Part shown: positions 1-6,689 of the stretch, one piece after another
Layout: each line of letters begins with the position of its first letter
Numbering within the stretch: the first letter of the stretch is position 1
Assembly (NCBI GenBank): GCA_021731425.1
Contig: JAKFXJ010000277.1
Span: 1 to 8,114 of the forward strand
DNA length: 8,114 bases
Source: Limnohabitans sp.
Lineage (GTDB): Bacteria; Pseudomonadota; Gammaproteobacteria; Burkholderiales; Burkholderiaceae_C
Direction of reading: 5' to 3'
Notes under the pieces: generated by a model
The model's database searches: none
Told to the model about the DNA's origin: nothing
Seen by the model: the letters and a program-made list of their open reading frames with translations, nothing else
Translations under genes and position numbers: made by a program

Positions 1-49
1 CGCTGACCCGGTTGCTCTCAGACGGTTTGTCTTTGGGTCTTTGCCAGCC
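1..49. other. Window edge, downstream of the cytochrome c' gene
   Basis: These 49 bases follow the stop codon of the cytochrome c' gene on the minus strand. I see no clear hairpin with a T-tract and no supportable coding start. The terminator or next gene must lie beyond the window. Confidence 0.5.
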
Positions 50-502
50 TCAATCCTTGCGGAAATTGTCGTGGCAGGCCTTGCACGAGGCGGCTGCTGG
101 ACCAAATGCCGCCTTCAAGGCGTCAATGTTGCCCGCTTTGGCGGCGGTGTTCAGTTTCACGATTTCGGCTTGCATCTTGTCTGCGGCCTCTTTGTACTTG
201 GCCGCTTCTTTCCAGATCTCTGGCTTGGCACGGGTGTCACCTTTGTCGGTGCCTTCACCAAACGCGGCCCATGGCAACTTGGCCAAGGTGGCAACCACAT
301 CGGCGTTGTCGGCTGCCGCTTTGGCATCGTAGGGTGCACGGCCATTGGCCATGGCACCGAGTCGGCCAAAATGCGCGGCCATCACGGTGAAACTGGCCTT
401 GCGGTATTTGATGGCATCTTCAGGTTTGGCAAATTGCGCCTGTGCTGGCAGGCCCATCGCCAGCAACAACAATGCACTTGCGCAGCTCGTGGTGTATTTC
501 AT
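50..502 (-). CDS. cycP: Cytochrome c' (class II c-type cytochrome), periplasmic
   Basis: This gene encodes a 150-residue precursor of a cytochrome c', a periplasmic four-helix-bundle haem protein of the class II family that binds NO and CO and is linked to NO tolerance. Residues 1-22 look like a Sec signal peptide: a Lys at position 2, a hydrophobic LLLLAMGLPA core, and AQA before a predicted cleavage at 22/23. The mature start QFAKPEDAIKYR resembles well-known cytochromes c'. The haem-binding motif CKACH is at residues 140-144, near the C terminus as expected for this class, and Arg148 (four residues after the His) matches the proximal Arg of the family. The mature length of about 128 residues is usual. 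Mature position 16, distal to the haem, is Phe (precursor Phe38) rather than the Leu of the Alcaligenes protein. The ATG follows a GGGAG ribosome binding site 7 nt upstream; the stop is TGA. It diverges from a cytochrome b561 gene, a likely electron-transfer partner. The family call is firm; the physiological role is inferred. Confidence 0.93.
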   Translation of the reverse strand: MKYTTSCASALLLLAMGLPAQAQFAKPEDAIKYRKASFTVMAAHFGRLGAMANGRAPYDAKAAADNADVVATLAKLPWAAFGEGTDKGDTRAKPEIWKEAAKYKEAADKMQAEIVKLNTAAKAGNIDALKAAFGPAAASCKACHDNFRKD

Positions 503-582
503 GTTTGACTCCCGTTGTGGTGAAAAGGCTAAAAAGATTTATCCTTGTTTCAGTTTCTCATAATTTCCTCTTTCCCGCATCC
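503..582. promoter_or_regulatory. Divergent intergenic region between cytochrome c' and b561 genes
   Basis: This 80-bp AT-richer gap separates two divergent genes, so both need promoters here or inside each other's 5' ends. On the plus strand a CATAAT at 559-564 could serve as a -10 element, but no good -35 lies about 17 nt upstream of it. On the minus strand only the ribosome binding site of cytochrome c' is clear. No recognisable FNR, NsrR or NorR site was identified by eye. The regulatory role is inferred from gene orientation. Confidence 0.4.
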
Positions 583-1257
583 ATGAAAGTGCACATGTTC
601 ACAGTTCGCATTTGGGATTTACCCACTCGTTTGTTTCACTGGGCCTTGGCCTTGTGTGTGATGGGCTTGGTCATCACGGGCAATGTTGGCGGCAACGCCA
701 TGGTCTGGCATTTCCGCTTAGGCTATGCCGTGCTCACCTTGTTGCTTTTCAGGCTGGCTTGGGGGTTTGCGGGTGGATACTGGTCCCGTTGGTCTAGTTT
801 GCCCTTGCATCCACGGCATGTTCTGGCTTATCTGCGGTCGCGTGCCACCGACCGGACCCAAGCGGGCCACAACCCCCTGGGCTCTTGGTCCATTCTGGCC
901 ATGTTGTTTTTTTTAGTGTTTCAAGTGTCCACCGGTTTGATCAGTGACGATGAAATTGCCAATGCCGGTCCTTTGACGGCACTGGTCTCCGGCAGTTGGG
1001 TGTCATGGGCCTCGGCTTGGCACAAAAATTGGGGCAAACTTATCATCATTTTGCTGGTGCTGCTGCACTTGGTGGCCCTGCTTTGGCACCGTTTCAAGAA
1101 ACATCCACCTTTGTTGCCCGCCATGCTACACGGCGACAAAAGCCTGCCCGAATCGGTTCCTGCCTCACACGACCAGCTGCGCCATCGGCTAGTGGCCTTG
1201 CTGGTTTTGGGCTTCGCGGCCTTGGTCGTTTATGGCTTGCTGTCACTGGGGGGCTGA
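583..1257 (+). CDS. Cytochrome b561-type di-haem membrane protein
   Basis: This gene encodes a protein of about 224 residues of the bacterial cytochrome b561 / Ni-Fe-hydrogenase b-subunit-like family. These are integral membrane b-type cytochromes that usually pass electrons from quinol to a periplasmic acceptor. The N-terminal family signature WDLPTRLFHW is at residues 11-20. Hydrophobic segments lie at about 21-35, 46-65, 103-120, 151-169 and 203-221. Candidate haem-ligand histidines are His19, His43, His147 and His162, with a conserved GHNPLG loop at 95-100. I chose the ATG at 583. The ATG at 595 (220 residues) is also possible and sits closer to the signature; neither has a convincing Shine-Dalgarno, the best being GAAAG before 595. 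An in-frame open stretch back to 442 runs antisense into the cytochrome c' gene and is rejected as the start. The acetyltransferase follows 39 nt downstream, probably on the same transcript. The divergent cytochrome c' is the likely redox partner (inference). Confidence 0.9.
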   Translation: MKVHMFTVRIWDLPTRLFHWALALCVMGLVITGNVGGNAMVWHFRLGYAVLTLLLFRLAWGFAGGYWSRWSSLPLHPRHVLAYLRSRATDRTQAGHNPLGSWSILAMLFFLVFQVSTGLISDDEIANAGPLTALVSGSWVSWASAWHKNWGKLIIILLVLLHLVALLWHRFKKHPPLLPAMLHGDKSLPESVPASHDQLRHRLVALLVLGFAALVVYGLLSLGG

Positions 1258-1296
1258 TATCGCCATTACACTGCTTGTCTGTGAAGGAAAAGTCCC

Positions 1297-1800
1297 TTGA
1301 AGCCATCGTCTGAATCACCCGTCATTGCGCTGCGCAGTCCTGCGCATGCGGCCGATTGGTTGGCCACTCGCACCATTTTTTCAGAGTACGCGGCCAGCCT
1401 GGCGGTGGATTTGTGTTTTCAGAATTTTGATCAAGAACTCGCCGACTTGCCCGGTGAGTACGCTGATCCCCGTGGTGCACTGCTTTTGGCTTGGGTGGAC
1501 GGTGCCGTTGCTGGGTGCTGTGCTTTGCGACCCTTCGATGCCTGCGACTATGCCAATGCCGCTGAGATGAAGCGCTTGTATGTGCGCCCAGCCTACCGGG
1601 GTTTGGGTTTAGGGCGTTTGCTCACCGAAGGCATTCTGGATGCGGCTCGTGCGGCGGCCTATCACTGTGTTTTGCTCGACACCCTGGACGACATGGAGGC
1701 GGCTCGCGCTTTGTACGAAGATTTGGGTTTTGTCGAGATTCCGCCTTATTACCATAACCCCCATGCTGGGGCGCATTACCTCAAAGTGGACATCGTCTAA
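1297..1800 (+). CDS. GNAT-family N-acetyltransferase, TTG start
   Basis: This gene encodes a 167-residue protein of the GCN5-related N-acetyltransferase superfamily, which transfers acetyl from acetyl-CoA to an amine. The acetyl-CoA-binding motif A is clear: residues 90-98 EMKRLYVRP form the beta-4 strand and 101-106 RGLGLG form the pyrophosphate-binding loop, followed by the expected helix. Residues 128-140 (LDTLDDMEAARAL) and YEDLGF at 141-146 match the C-terminal half of the fold. The substrate cannot be read from sequence. The start is a TTG at 1297, supported by an AAGGA Shine-Dalgarno at 1284-1288 with 8 nt spacing; the first internal Met (residue 91) is inside motif A, so an ATG start would destroy the fold. 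It lies 39 nt after the cytochrome b561 gene on the same strand and ends before a bidirectional terminator. No functional link with the cytochromes is evident. Confidence 0.9.
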   Translation: MKPSSESPVIALRSPAHAADWLATRTIFSEYAASLAVDLCFQNFDQELADLPGEYADPRGALLLAWVDGAVAGCCALRPFDACDYANAAEMKRLYVRPAYRGLGLGRLLTEGILDAARAAAYHCVLLDTLDDMEAARALYEDLGFVEIPPYYHNPHAGAHYLKVDIV

Positions 1801-1841
1801 CTGTTCTGCCGTTTCACATCAGCCTGACCATCACACACCAA

Positions 1842-1866
1842 AAAAAGGGGCCCTAGGCCCCTTTTT
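1842..1866. terminator. Bidirectional intrinsic terminator
   Basis: A perfect inverted repeat has arms 1842-1852 and 1856-1866 (AAAAAGGGGCC and its complement) around a 3-nt CTA loop. The GC core is six base pairs, flanked by A5 on one side and T5 on the other, so a U-tract is produced whichever strand is transcribed. It lies between the stop codons of the convergent acetyltransferase (plus) and peroxiredoxin (minus) genes, 41 and 14 nt away. Function is inferred from structure and position, both textbook. Confidence 0.92.
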
Positions 1867-1880
1867 CAGCTTAACAAGGT

Positions 1881-2387
1881 TTAACCCTTGGCTTGAGCCA
1901 ACAGTGTGGCCGCATCGCTGACTTCGAATTTGCCTGGGCCTTCCACGTTCAATGTGGCCACCTTGCCGTCTTTGACGAGCATCGAGTAGCGGTTGCTGCG
2001 CACACCCATACCGCGGGTTGTCAGGTCCAGGGTCAAGCCTGTGGCCTTGCTGAAATCACCACTGCCGTCGCCCAGCATGCGCACTTTTGCGCCGGTTTTC
2101 TGGTCACGTGCCCAAGCGCCCATCACAAATGCGTCGTTCACGCTGACGCACCAGATTTCGTCCACGCCAGCTGCCTTCAAGGCATCGTGGTTTTCCACGT
2201 AACCTGGGACGTGTTTGGCCGAGCAGGTGGGCGTGAATGCGCCAGGCAAGGCAAACAGGGCGATGGTCTTGCCCGCTGTGGCTTTGGCCACGTCCACTGG
2301 GTTGGGGCCAATGCTGCAACCATTGCCTTCCACTTCGACGTATTCCATCAGGGTGGCTGCGGGCAATGTGTCTCCGACTTTGATCAT
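1881..2387 (-). CDS. Prx5-family peroxiredoxin, apparently 1-Cys (thiol peroxidase)
   Basis: This gene encodes a 168-residue cytosolic peroxiredoxin of the Prx5 subfamily, which reduces H2O2 and alkyl hydroperoxides through a peroxidatic cysteine. The active-site signature PGAFTPTCS is at 48-56 with peroxidatic Cys55 and Thr52. Arg130 or Arg133 in the segment RSNRYSML is the expected active-site arginine. Cys24 and Cys80 are the only other cysteines and none lies in the C-terminal third, so the resolving Cys of atypical 2-Cys Prx5 enzymes is absent. Recycling by glutaredoxin/glutathione is therefore likely (inference from the family). There is no signal peptide. The ATG at 2387 follows AAGGAG with good spacing; a longer in-frame opening to 2597 runs into rpsQ on a different frame and is rejected. 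The gene lies 39 nt after the S10 operon terminator and shares the bidirectional terminator with the acetyltransferase. Confidence 0.95.
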   Translation of the reverse strand: MIKVGDTLPAATLMEYVEVEGNGCSIGPNPVDVAKATAGKTIALFALPGAFTPTCSAKHVPGYVENHDALKAAGVDEIWCVSVNDAFVMGAWARDQKTGAKVRMLGDGSGDFSKATGLTLDLTTRGMGVRSNRYSMLVKDGKVATLNVEGPGKFEVSDAATLLAQAKG

Positions 2388-2409
2388 GTTGTGCTCCTTG
2401 TTGTGATGT

Positions 2410-2421
2410 GGCGATATTGCC
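2410..2421. repeat. Short near-palindrome upstream of the peroxiredoxin gene
   Basis: GGCGATATTGCC is a 12-bp palindrome with one mismatched pair, lying between the S10 terminator and the peroxiredoxin ribosome binding site. It could be an operator or chance. It does not resemble a full OxyR site as far as I can judge. Confidence 0.3.
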
Positions 2422-2426
2422 GGGGT

Positions 2427-2460
2427 AAAAAAAAACGACCCACCATTGTGGGTCGTTTTT
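2427..2460 (-). terminator. Intrinsic terminator of the S10 operon
   Basis: Arms 2435-2443 and 2448-2456 form a perfect 9-bp stem (ACGACCCAC and its complement) with a 4-nt loop. Nine A bases at 2427-2435 on the plus strand give a U9 tract in the minus-strand transcript, with T5 on the other side extending the stem. It begins 30 nt after the rpsQ stop codon. It is a strong terminator and ends the S10 transcript; the weaker T5 on the other strand might also act in reverse. Confidence 0.93.
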
Positions 2461-2490
2461 AAAAAGTTTGCAGCAGTTGGCCTGAAGGGC

Positions 2491-2760
2491 TTAAACGGCA
2501 GCAGCTTTCTGAACCAGGCGCGTAGCGACCCAGTTTTTGGTCTTCGAAATCGGACGGCTTTCCGTGATTTCGATGGTGTCGCCCAGATGGAACTCACCTG
2601 TTTCGTCGTGCGCGTGGTACTTGCTCGACTTGGCCACGATCTTGCCGTAGAGGGCGTGTTTCACACGACGCTCGACCAGCACGGTCACGGTCTTGGCGCG
2701 CTTGTCGCTGACCACCTTGCCAATCAAGGTGCGCTTGAGGGATGTTTTAGCTTCCGTCAT
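2491..2760 (-). CDS. rpsQ: 30S ribosomal protein S17
   Basis: S17 is a primary 16S rRNA-binding protein of the 30S subunit, an OB-fold that helps nucleate assembly of the 5' domain. The 89-residue product has the family pattern [13 protein letters not shown] at 9-21 and the SKYHAHDE segment, and is about five residues longer than the E. coli protein. I chose the ATG at 2760. A GTG six bases further upstream is in frame but overlaps the AAGGAG ribosome binding site. That Shine-Dalgarno overlaps the rpmC stop codon (TAAGGAG), and the gap to rpmC is only 9 nt, which suggests translational coupling. It is the last gene of the operon, followed by a strong terminator. Confidence 0.97.
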   Translation of the reverse strand: MTEAKTSLKRTLIGKVVSDKRAKTVTVLVERRVKHALYGKIVAKSSKYHAHDETGEFHLGDTIEITESRPISKTKNWVATRLVQKAAAV

Positions 2761-2769
2761 GGTCACTCC

Positions 2770-2964
2770 TTACTTGGCGGCTTGCTTTTGGGCAAGGATG
2801 GTTTTGGCACGGGCGATGGCACGGCGAGTCTGGCTCAGCGTACCGGTATTGCCGAGTTGTTGTGTGGCTTTTTGCATACGAAGGCCAAAGTGGGCTTTTT
2901 GCAGCGCTTTGATTTCGTCTTTCACACCAGCAACGTCTTTTTGGCGCAATTCAGCAGCGTTCAT
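2770..2964 (-). CDS. rpmC: 50S ribosomal protein L29
   Basis: L29 is a small helical protein on the solvent side of the 50S subunit, close to L23 near the polypeptide exit tunnel. The product has 64 residues, almost the same as the E. coli protein, and shows the ELRQKD start, the [12 protein letters not shown] centre and the [11 protein letters not shown] end of the family. The ATG is preceded by AGGAG at 9 nt. The gap to rplP is 17 nt, and its own stop overlaps the ribosome binding site of rpsQ. Confidence 0.97.
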   Translation of the reverse strand: MNAAELRQKDVAGVKDEIKALQKAHFGLRMQKATQQLGNTGTLSQTRRAIARAKTILAQKQAAK

Positions 2965-2981
2965 TTCTTGTTTCTCCTGAA

Positions 2982-3398
2982 TTATTGGCCAATCATGCGG
3001 GCCACAAAAGTGGTACGCAGGGGCAACTTGGCAGCGGCCAATTTGAAGGCTTCACGGGCCAACTCTTCAGGCACGCCTACGATTTCGTAGAGCACCTTAC
3101 CGGGTTGGATTTCGGCCACGTAGTACTCGGGGTTACCTTTACCGTTACCCATACGCACTTCAGCAGGCTTGGTGGAAATCGGCTTGTCAGGGAACACACG
3201 AATCCAGATGCGGCCGCCACGCTTGACGTGACGGGAAATCGCACGACGTGCGGCTTCGATCTGGCGGGCCGTCAAACGGCCGCGATCTGTGGACTTCAGG
3301 CCGAAGTCACCGAACGCCACCGTGTTGCCACGGGTAGCGACGCCGGTGTTGCGGCCTTTCTGTTCCTTGCGGAACTTTCTGCGAGCAGGTTGCAGCAT
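2982..3398 (-). CDS. rplP: 50S ribosomal protein L16
   Basis: L16 binds 23S rRNA near the A site and peptidyl transferase centre and contacts the tRNA elbow. The 138-residue product begins [11 protein letters not shown] and carries the [13 protein letters not shown] helix and the segment [15 protein letters not shown]. Arg82 aligns with E. coli Arg81, which is hydroxylated by the YcfD/RoxA oxygenase; the surrounding VRMG context is conserved. The ATG follows AAGGAG with 7-nt spacing. It lies 11 nt after rpsC and 17 nt before rpmC. Confidence 0.98.
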   Translation of the reverse strand: MLQPARRKFRKEQKGRNTGVATRGNTVAFGDFGLKSTDRGRLTARQIEAARRAISRHVKRGGRIWIRVFPDKPISTKPAEVRMGNGKGNPEYYVAEIQPGKVLYEIVGVPEELAREAFKLAAAKLPLRTTFVARMIGQ

Positions 3399-3409
3399 GT
3401 TGTTACTCC

Positions 3410-4288
3410 TTATTGACCGTCAGCTGCTGCAGCTGGCGCGGCGACTGTGCGTACGCGCTTAACGGCGGGTTTGGCATCACCACCCGCGCCGGCAGGCTTG
3501 TCGCTGCCGTCGGTGGGTGCTGTGTTGGTGCCAGCGGGGCGACGTGGGCCGCCACGGCGATCGCCTGCGGGGCGCTCACCTGGACGTGCATCACGGCGTG
3601 GACCACGCGGACGGCGCTCTTCTTCGGCACGAGGCTCAGCCAGAGCTGGTGCATCGTTGCGACCCAAAGTGTCGCCCTTATAGACCCAGACCTTGACGCC
3701 GATAACGCCGTAAGTGGTCTTGGCTTCAGAAGTTGCGTAGTCGATGTCCGCACGCAGAGTGTGCAATGGCACGCGGCCTTCGCGGTACCACTCGGTACGG
3801 GCAATCTCAATGCCGTTCAGACGACCAGCCGACATGATCTTGATGCCTTGGGCACCCAGGCGCATGGCGTTTTGCATGGCACGCTTCATGGCGCGGCGGA
3901 ACATGATCCGCTTTTCGAGCTGCTGGGTGATGCTGTCAGCGATCAGTTGGGCATCGATTTCGGGCTTGCGCACTTCTTCGATGTTGACCGCAACAGGCAC
4001 GCCCAAGCGAGCAGCGAGTTCTTTCTTGAGCAACTCGATGTCTTCGCCTTTTTTGCCGATTACCACACCCGGACGAGCCGAGAAGATGGTGATGCGGGCG
4101 CTCTTGGCTGGACGCTCGATCAGCACACGGGAAACCGCGGCGTTCTTGAGCTTGGCCTTGAGGTACTCACGCACCTTGATGTCTTCAGCCAGCATGCCGG
4201 CGAAGTCTTTGTTGCTGGCGTACCAACGGCTGGACCAGTTACGGCTGACGGCCAAACGGAAGCCGGTAGGATGGATTTTTTGTCCCAT
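3410..4288 (-). CDS. rpsC: 30S ribosomal protein S3 with long low-complexity C-terminal tail
   Basis: S3 lines the mRNA entry channel of the 30S subunit and contributes to the ribosomal helicase activity. The 292-residue product begins [12 protein letters not shown] and has a type II KH domain with its GKKG loop at 78-81. It keeps Arg131, Arg132 and Lys135, at the same numbering as the helicase residues of E. coli S3. The core ends near [16 protein letters not shown] (195-209). From about 212 to 292 runs an 81-residue tail, first rich in Arg/Pro/Gly ([19 protein letters not shown]) and then in Ala/Gly/Lys; the E. coli protein has only about 23 residues there (233 in all). The ATG at 4288 is set by the conserved N terminus and an AGGGA site. 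The open stretch continues 15 codons upstream into rplV and is rejected. It lies 14 nt after rplV. Confidence 0.98.
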   Translation of the reverse strand: MGQKIHPTGFRLAVSRNWSSRWYASNKDFAGMLAEDIKVREYLKAKLKNAAVSRVLIERPAKSARITIFSARPGVVIGKKGEDIELLKKELAARLGVPVAVNIEEVRKPEIDAQLIADSITQQLEKRIMFRRAMKRAMQNAMRLGAQGIKIMSAGRLNGIEIARTEWYREGRVPLHTLRADIDYATSEAKTTYGVIGVKVWVYKGDTLGRNDAPALAEPRAEEERRPRGPRRDARPGERPAGDRRGGPRRPAGTNTAPTDGSDKPAGAGGDAKPAVKRVRTVAAPAAAADGQ

Positions 4289-4302
4289 GTTTCTTCCCTG
4301 GC

Positions 4303-4632
4303 TTAGTTGCCAACCGTCACATACACATGGCATGTGGGCTTGCTGATGCGGTTGCCACGGCCTTTGGCGCGGGCGGTGAAACGCTTGAGCGTGGTGCCTT
4401 GTTCGACGTAGATGGTTTTCACCTTCAACTCGTCGATGTCGGCGCCGTCGTTGTGTTCAGCGTTGGCGATGGCGGACTCGAGAACCTTCTTGACGATGCC
4501 CGCAGCTTTTTTCTGCGTGAAGGTCAGGATGTTCAGAGCTTGATCCACTTTTTTACCGCGAATCAAATCGGCGACCAGGCGGCCTTTATCGACCGACAAA
4601 CGGACGCCCCGGAGGACTGCACGTGTTTCCAT
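4303..4632 (-). CDS. rplV: 50S ribosomal protein L22
   Basis: L22 contacts all 23S rRNA domains and sends a long beta-hairpin into the exit tunnel, where with L4 it forms the constriction sensed by stalling peptides and macrolides. The product has 109 residues, one fewer than E. coli, with the signature [20 protein letters not shown] at 48-67 nearly identical to it. The tunnel hairpin lies at about 80-100 ([15 protein letters not shown]). The ATG follows AAGGA. It lies 9 nt after rpsS. Confidence 0.98.
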   Translation of the reverse strand: METRAVLRGVRLSVDKGRLVADLIRGKKVDQALNILTFTQKKAAGIVKKVLESAIANAEHNDGADIDELKVKTIYVEQGTTLKRFTARAKGRGNRISKPTCHVYVTVGN

Positions 4633-4641
4633 GGTCTTTCC

Positions 4642-4920
4642 TTATTTCTTCTGGACTTTTTTGTCCGCAGGGTGACCCTTGAATGTCCGGGTCAATGCGA
4701 ATTCGCCCAATTTGTGGCCAACCATCTGGTCGGTCACATAAACAGGAACGTGTTGCTTGCCGTTGTGAACAGCGATGGTCAGACCGATGAAATCGGGCAA
4801 AACCATGGAGCGACGCGACCATGTCTTGACGGGCTTTTTATCTTTGGTGGCAACGGCTTTTTCAACCTTGGCCAACAAGTGGTGGTCAACGAATGGACCC
4901 TTTTTGAGAGAGCGTGTCAT
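4642..4920 (-). CDS. rpsS: 30S ribosomal protein S19
   Basis: S19 sits in the head of the 30S subunit, binds 16S rRNA with S13 and faces the A-site tRNA and inter-subunit bridges. The 92-residue length equals that of E. coli S19. [10 protein letters not shown] at 3-12, TWSRRS at 33-38 and the segment from [12 protein letters not shown] to [10 protein letters not shown] are characteristic. The ATG follows AAGGG at about 8 nt. It lies 10 nt after rplB. Confidence 0.98.
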   Translation of the reverse strand: MTRSLKKGPFVDHHLLAKVEKAVATKDKKPVKTWSRRSMVLPDFIGLTIAVHNGKQHVPVYVTDQMVGHKLGEFALTRTFKGHPADKKVQKK

Positions 4921-4930
4921 TGTCTAACCC

Positions 4931-5755
4931 TTACTTCTTGCGACGCGACACGATCATGACCTGTGTGCGCTTGTTGTTACGGGTACGGTAGCCCTTGGTG
5001 AGGTTGCCCCACGGGTCTACTGCATGACGGCCTTCGCCGGTACGGCCTTCGCCACCACCGTGCGGGTGATCCACAGGGTTCATGGCCACGCCACGAACGG
5101 TTGGGCGGATACCCATCCAACGCTTGACACCGGCCTTGCCCAATTGGCGCAGGCTGTGCTCTTCGTTGGCGACTTCACCAATGGTTGCACGGCACTCGAT
5201 GTGGATCTTGCGAACTTCACCGGAGCGCATACGCACCTGAGCGTAGATGCCTTCGCGAGCCAGCAATGTGGCCGAAGCACCTGCCGAGCGAGCGATCTGA
5301 GCACCAGCACCGGGCTTGAGCTCGATGCAGTGGATGGTCGAACCCACGGGGATGTTGCGGATAGGCAAGGTGTTGCCAGCGCGGATCGGGGCTTCTGCAC
5401 CCGACATCAGAGTTGCACCGGCTTCAATGCCACGGGGGGCAATGATGTAACGGCGCTCGCCATCGGCATAGCACAGCAAAGCAATGTGCGCAGTACGGTT
5501 GGGGTCGTACTCGATGCGCTCGACTTTCGCCGGGATCGCGTCTTTGTTGCGCTTGAAGTCCACCACGCGGTAGTGGTGCTTGTGACCACCGCCTTTGTGG
5601 CGAGTTGTGATGTGACCGTTGTTGTTACGGCCCGACTTCTGGTGCTGGGGTTCCAGCAACGGAGCGTAGCCTTCACCTTTGTGCAGGTGGTCACGGGTGA
5701 CCTTCACCACGCCACGACGGCCTGGGGATGTCGGTTTGATCTTGATGACAGCCAT
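4931..5755 (-). CDS. rplB: 50S ribosomal protein L2
   Basis: L2 is one of the most conserved ribosomal proteins, needed for subunit association, tRNA binding and peptidyl transfer. The product has 274 residues, one more than E. coli. The N-terminal half holds the RNA-binding OB-fold with [18 protein letters not shown] at 42-59. The conserved C-terminal loop [16 protein letters not shown] (223-238) contains His230, the counterpart of the E. coli active-region His229. The ATG follows a GGAGG site 10 nt upstream located inside the end of rplW, with only 2 nt between the rplW stop and this start, so translation is probably coupled. Confidence 0.98.
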   Translation of the reverse strand: MAVIKIKPTSPGRRGVVKVTRDHLHKGEGYAPLLEPQHQKSGRNNNGHITTRHKGGGHKHHYRVVDFKRNKDAIPAKVERIEYDPNRTAHIALLCYADGERRYIIAPRGIEAGATLMSGAEAPIRAGNTLPIRNIPVGSTIHCIELKPGAGAQIARSAGASATLLAREGIYAQVRMRSGEVRKIHIECRATIGEVANEEHSLRQLGKAGVKRWMGIRPTVRGVAMNPVDHPHGGGEGRTGEGRHAVDPWGNLTKGYRTRNNKRTQVMIVSRRKK

Positions 5756-5757
5756 GA

Positions 5758-6072
5758 TTACGCGGCCTCCCCGGACAGGTTCAGCTCTTGACCTGGTTGC
5801 AGCGTGACATAAGCCTTGCGAATGTTGTCGCGACGGCCAATGGTCTTGCCAAAACGCTTGGTCTTGCCCTTGGTATTCACCACAGACACGCCTTTGACCT
5901 CAACCTTGAACATCAATTCCACTGCGGCTTTGATTTCAGGCTTGGTAGCGTCCTGCAGCACTTTGAATGTCACAGCGTTGGATTTTTCTGCAACCATGGT
6001 GGCCTTTTCGGACACGATGGGCGCAACCAGCACGGACATCAGACGACCTTCGTCAAACTTCACGGCGCTCAT
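5758..6072 (-). CDS. rplW: 50S ribosomal protein L23
   Basis: L23 surrounds the exit-tunnel opening and is the docking site for trigger factor and the signal recognition particle. The product has 104 residues (E. coli 100) with [12 protein letters not shown] at 15-26; Glu22 corresponds to the E. coli Glu18 used in trigger-factor docking. The basic loop [15 protein letters not shown] at 67-81 extends towards the tunnel. The start codon overlaps the rplD stop by 4 nt (ATGA), and an AAGGAG lies 8 nt upstream within rplD. An internal Met12 would remove conserved residues and lacks such support. Confidence 0.97.
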   Translation of the reverse strand: MSAVKFDEGRLMSVLVAPIVSEKATMVAEKSNAVTFKVLQDATKPEIKAAVELMFKVEVKGVSVVNTKGKTKRFGKTIGRRDNIRKAYVTLQPGQELNLSGEAA

Positions 6073-6689
6073 GCAAACATCTCCTTGAGTTTGTCCATGG
6101 CACCTTTGGTCACGAGGACTTTCTTGAAGTTCACCAAAGACACGGGATCGGCGTAACGTGGCTCAACAATCAGGATGTTGATCAGGTTGCGCGATGCCAA
6201 GTACAGGTTTTCGTCGACTTCGTCAGCGATCACCAGCACGTTGTCGAGACTCATGGCCTTGAACTTGGCAGCGAGCTGCTTGGTTTTTGGGGTCTCAACC
6301 TTGAAGGAATCCACTACAGCCAGACGGCCTTCGCGGGCCAACTGGGAGAAGATCGAAGCCATACCAGCGCGGTACATCTTCTTGTTGATCTTCTGTGTGA
6401 AGTTTTCGTCGGGCATGTTCGGGAAAATCCGACCACCGCCACGCCACAAAGGCGAGGAAGTCATACCAGCACGAGCGCGACCCGTACCTTTCTGTTTGAA
6501 AGGCTTCTTGGTGGAGTGGTGAACTTGTTCACGGTCCTTTTGGGCGCGGGTGCCTTGACGGGCATTGGCCTGATAAGCCACCACGATCTGGTGAATCAGG
6601 GCTTCGTTGTATTCACGACCGAACACAGTCTCGGGCGCATCCACTTTGGAGGCGGCTTGACCTTGGTCGTTCAGGAGTTCGAGCTGCAT
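6069..6689 (-). CDS. rplD: 50S ribosomal protein L4
   Basis: L4 lies in the 50S subunit with an extended loop that reaches the exit-tunnel constriction. In E. coli it also represses its own S10 operon by transcription attenuation and translation inhibition at the leader. The product has 206 residues (E. coli 201). The tunnel loop is at about 58-90, with [11 protein letters not shown] at 65-75, a site of macrolide resistance changes in other bacteria, here with wild-type-looking residues. The start overlaps the rplC stop by one base (TGATG) and follows AAAGGAG; its own TGA overlaps the rplW start. Whether this L4 regulates the leader upstream of rplC cannot be told from sequence. Confidence 0.98.
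   Translation of the reverse strand: MQLELLNDQGQAASKVDAPETVFGREYNEALIHQIVVAYQANARQGTRAQKDREQVHHSTKKPFKQKGTGRARAGMTSSPLWRGGGRIFPNMPDENFTQKINKKMYRAGMASIFSQLAREGRLAVVDSFKVETPKTKQLAAKFKAMSLDNVLVIADEVDENLYLASRNLINILIVEPRYADPVSLVNFKKVLVTKGAMDKLKEMFA

Noticed and set aside
41..508. Plus-strand open frame opposite cytochrome c'
   Set aside because: The minus strand encodes a complete cytochrome c' with signal peptide and CKACH motif; the plus frame has no support.
442..582. Extended N terminus for the cytochrome b561 gene
   Set aside because: It would overlap the start of the divergent cytochrome c' gene and adds non-family sequence; the family signature begins shortly after 583.
2388..2597. Extended N terminus for the peroxiredoxin gene
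   Set aside because: It would read through the S10 terminator and into rpsQ. The ATG at 2387 has AAGGAG and the family N terminus.
2761..2766. GTG start for rpsQ
   Set aside because: The GTG overlaps the Shine-Dalgarno itself; the ATG six bases downstream has proper spacing.
3413..4306. A 297-codon plus-strand open frame opposite rpsC
   Set aside because: It mirrors the codon bias of rpsC on the other strand, shows no family motif, and has no convincing ribosome binding site. S3 is unmistakable on the minus strand.
5024..5791. A 255-codon plus-strand open frame opposite rplB
   Set aside because: Shadow of L2. Its translation is a low-information mix with no domain and ends across the rplB-rplW junction.
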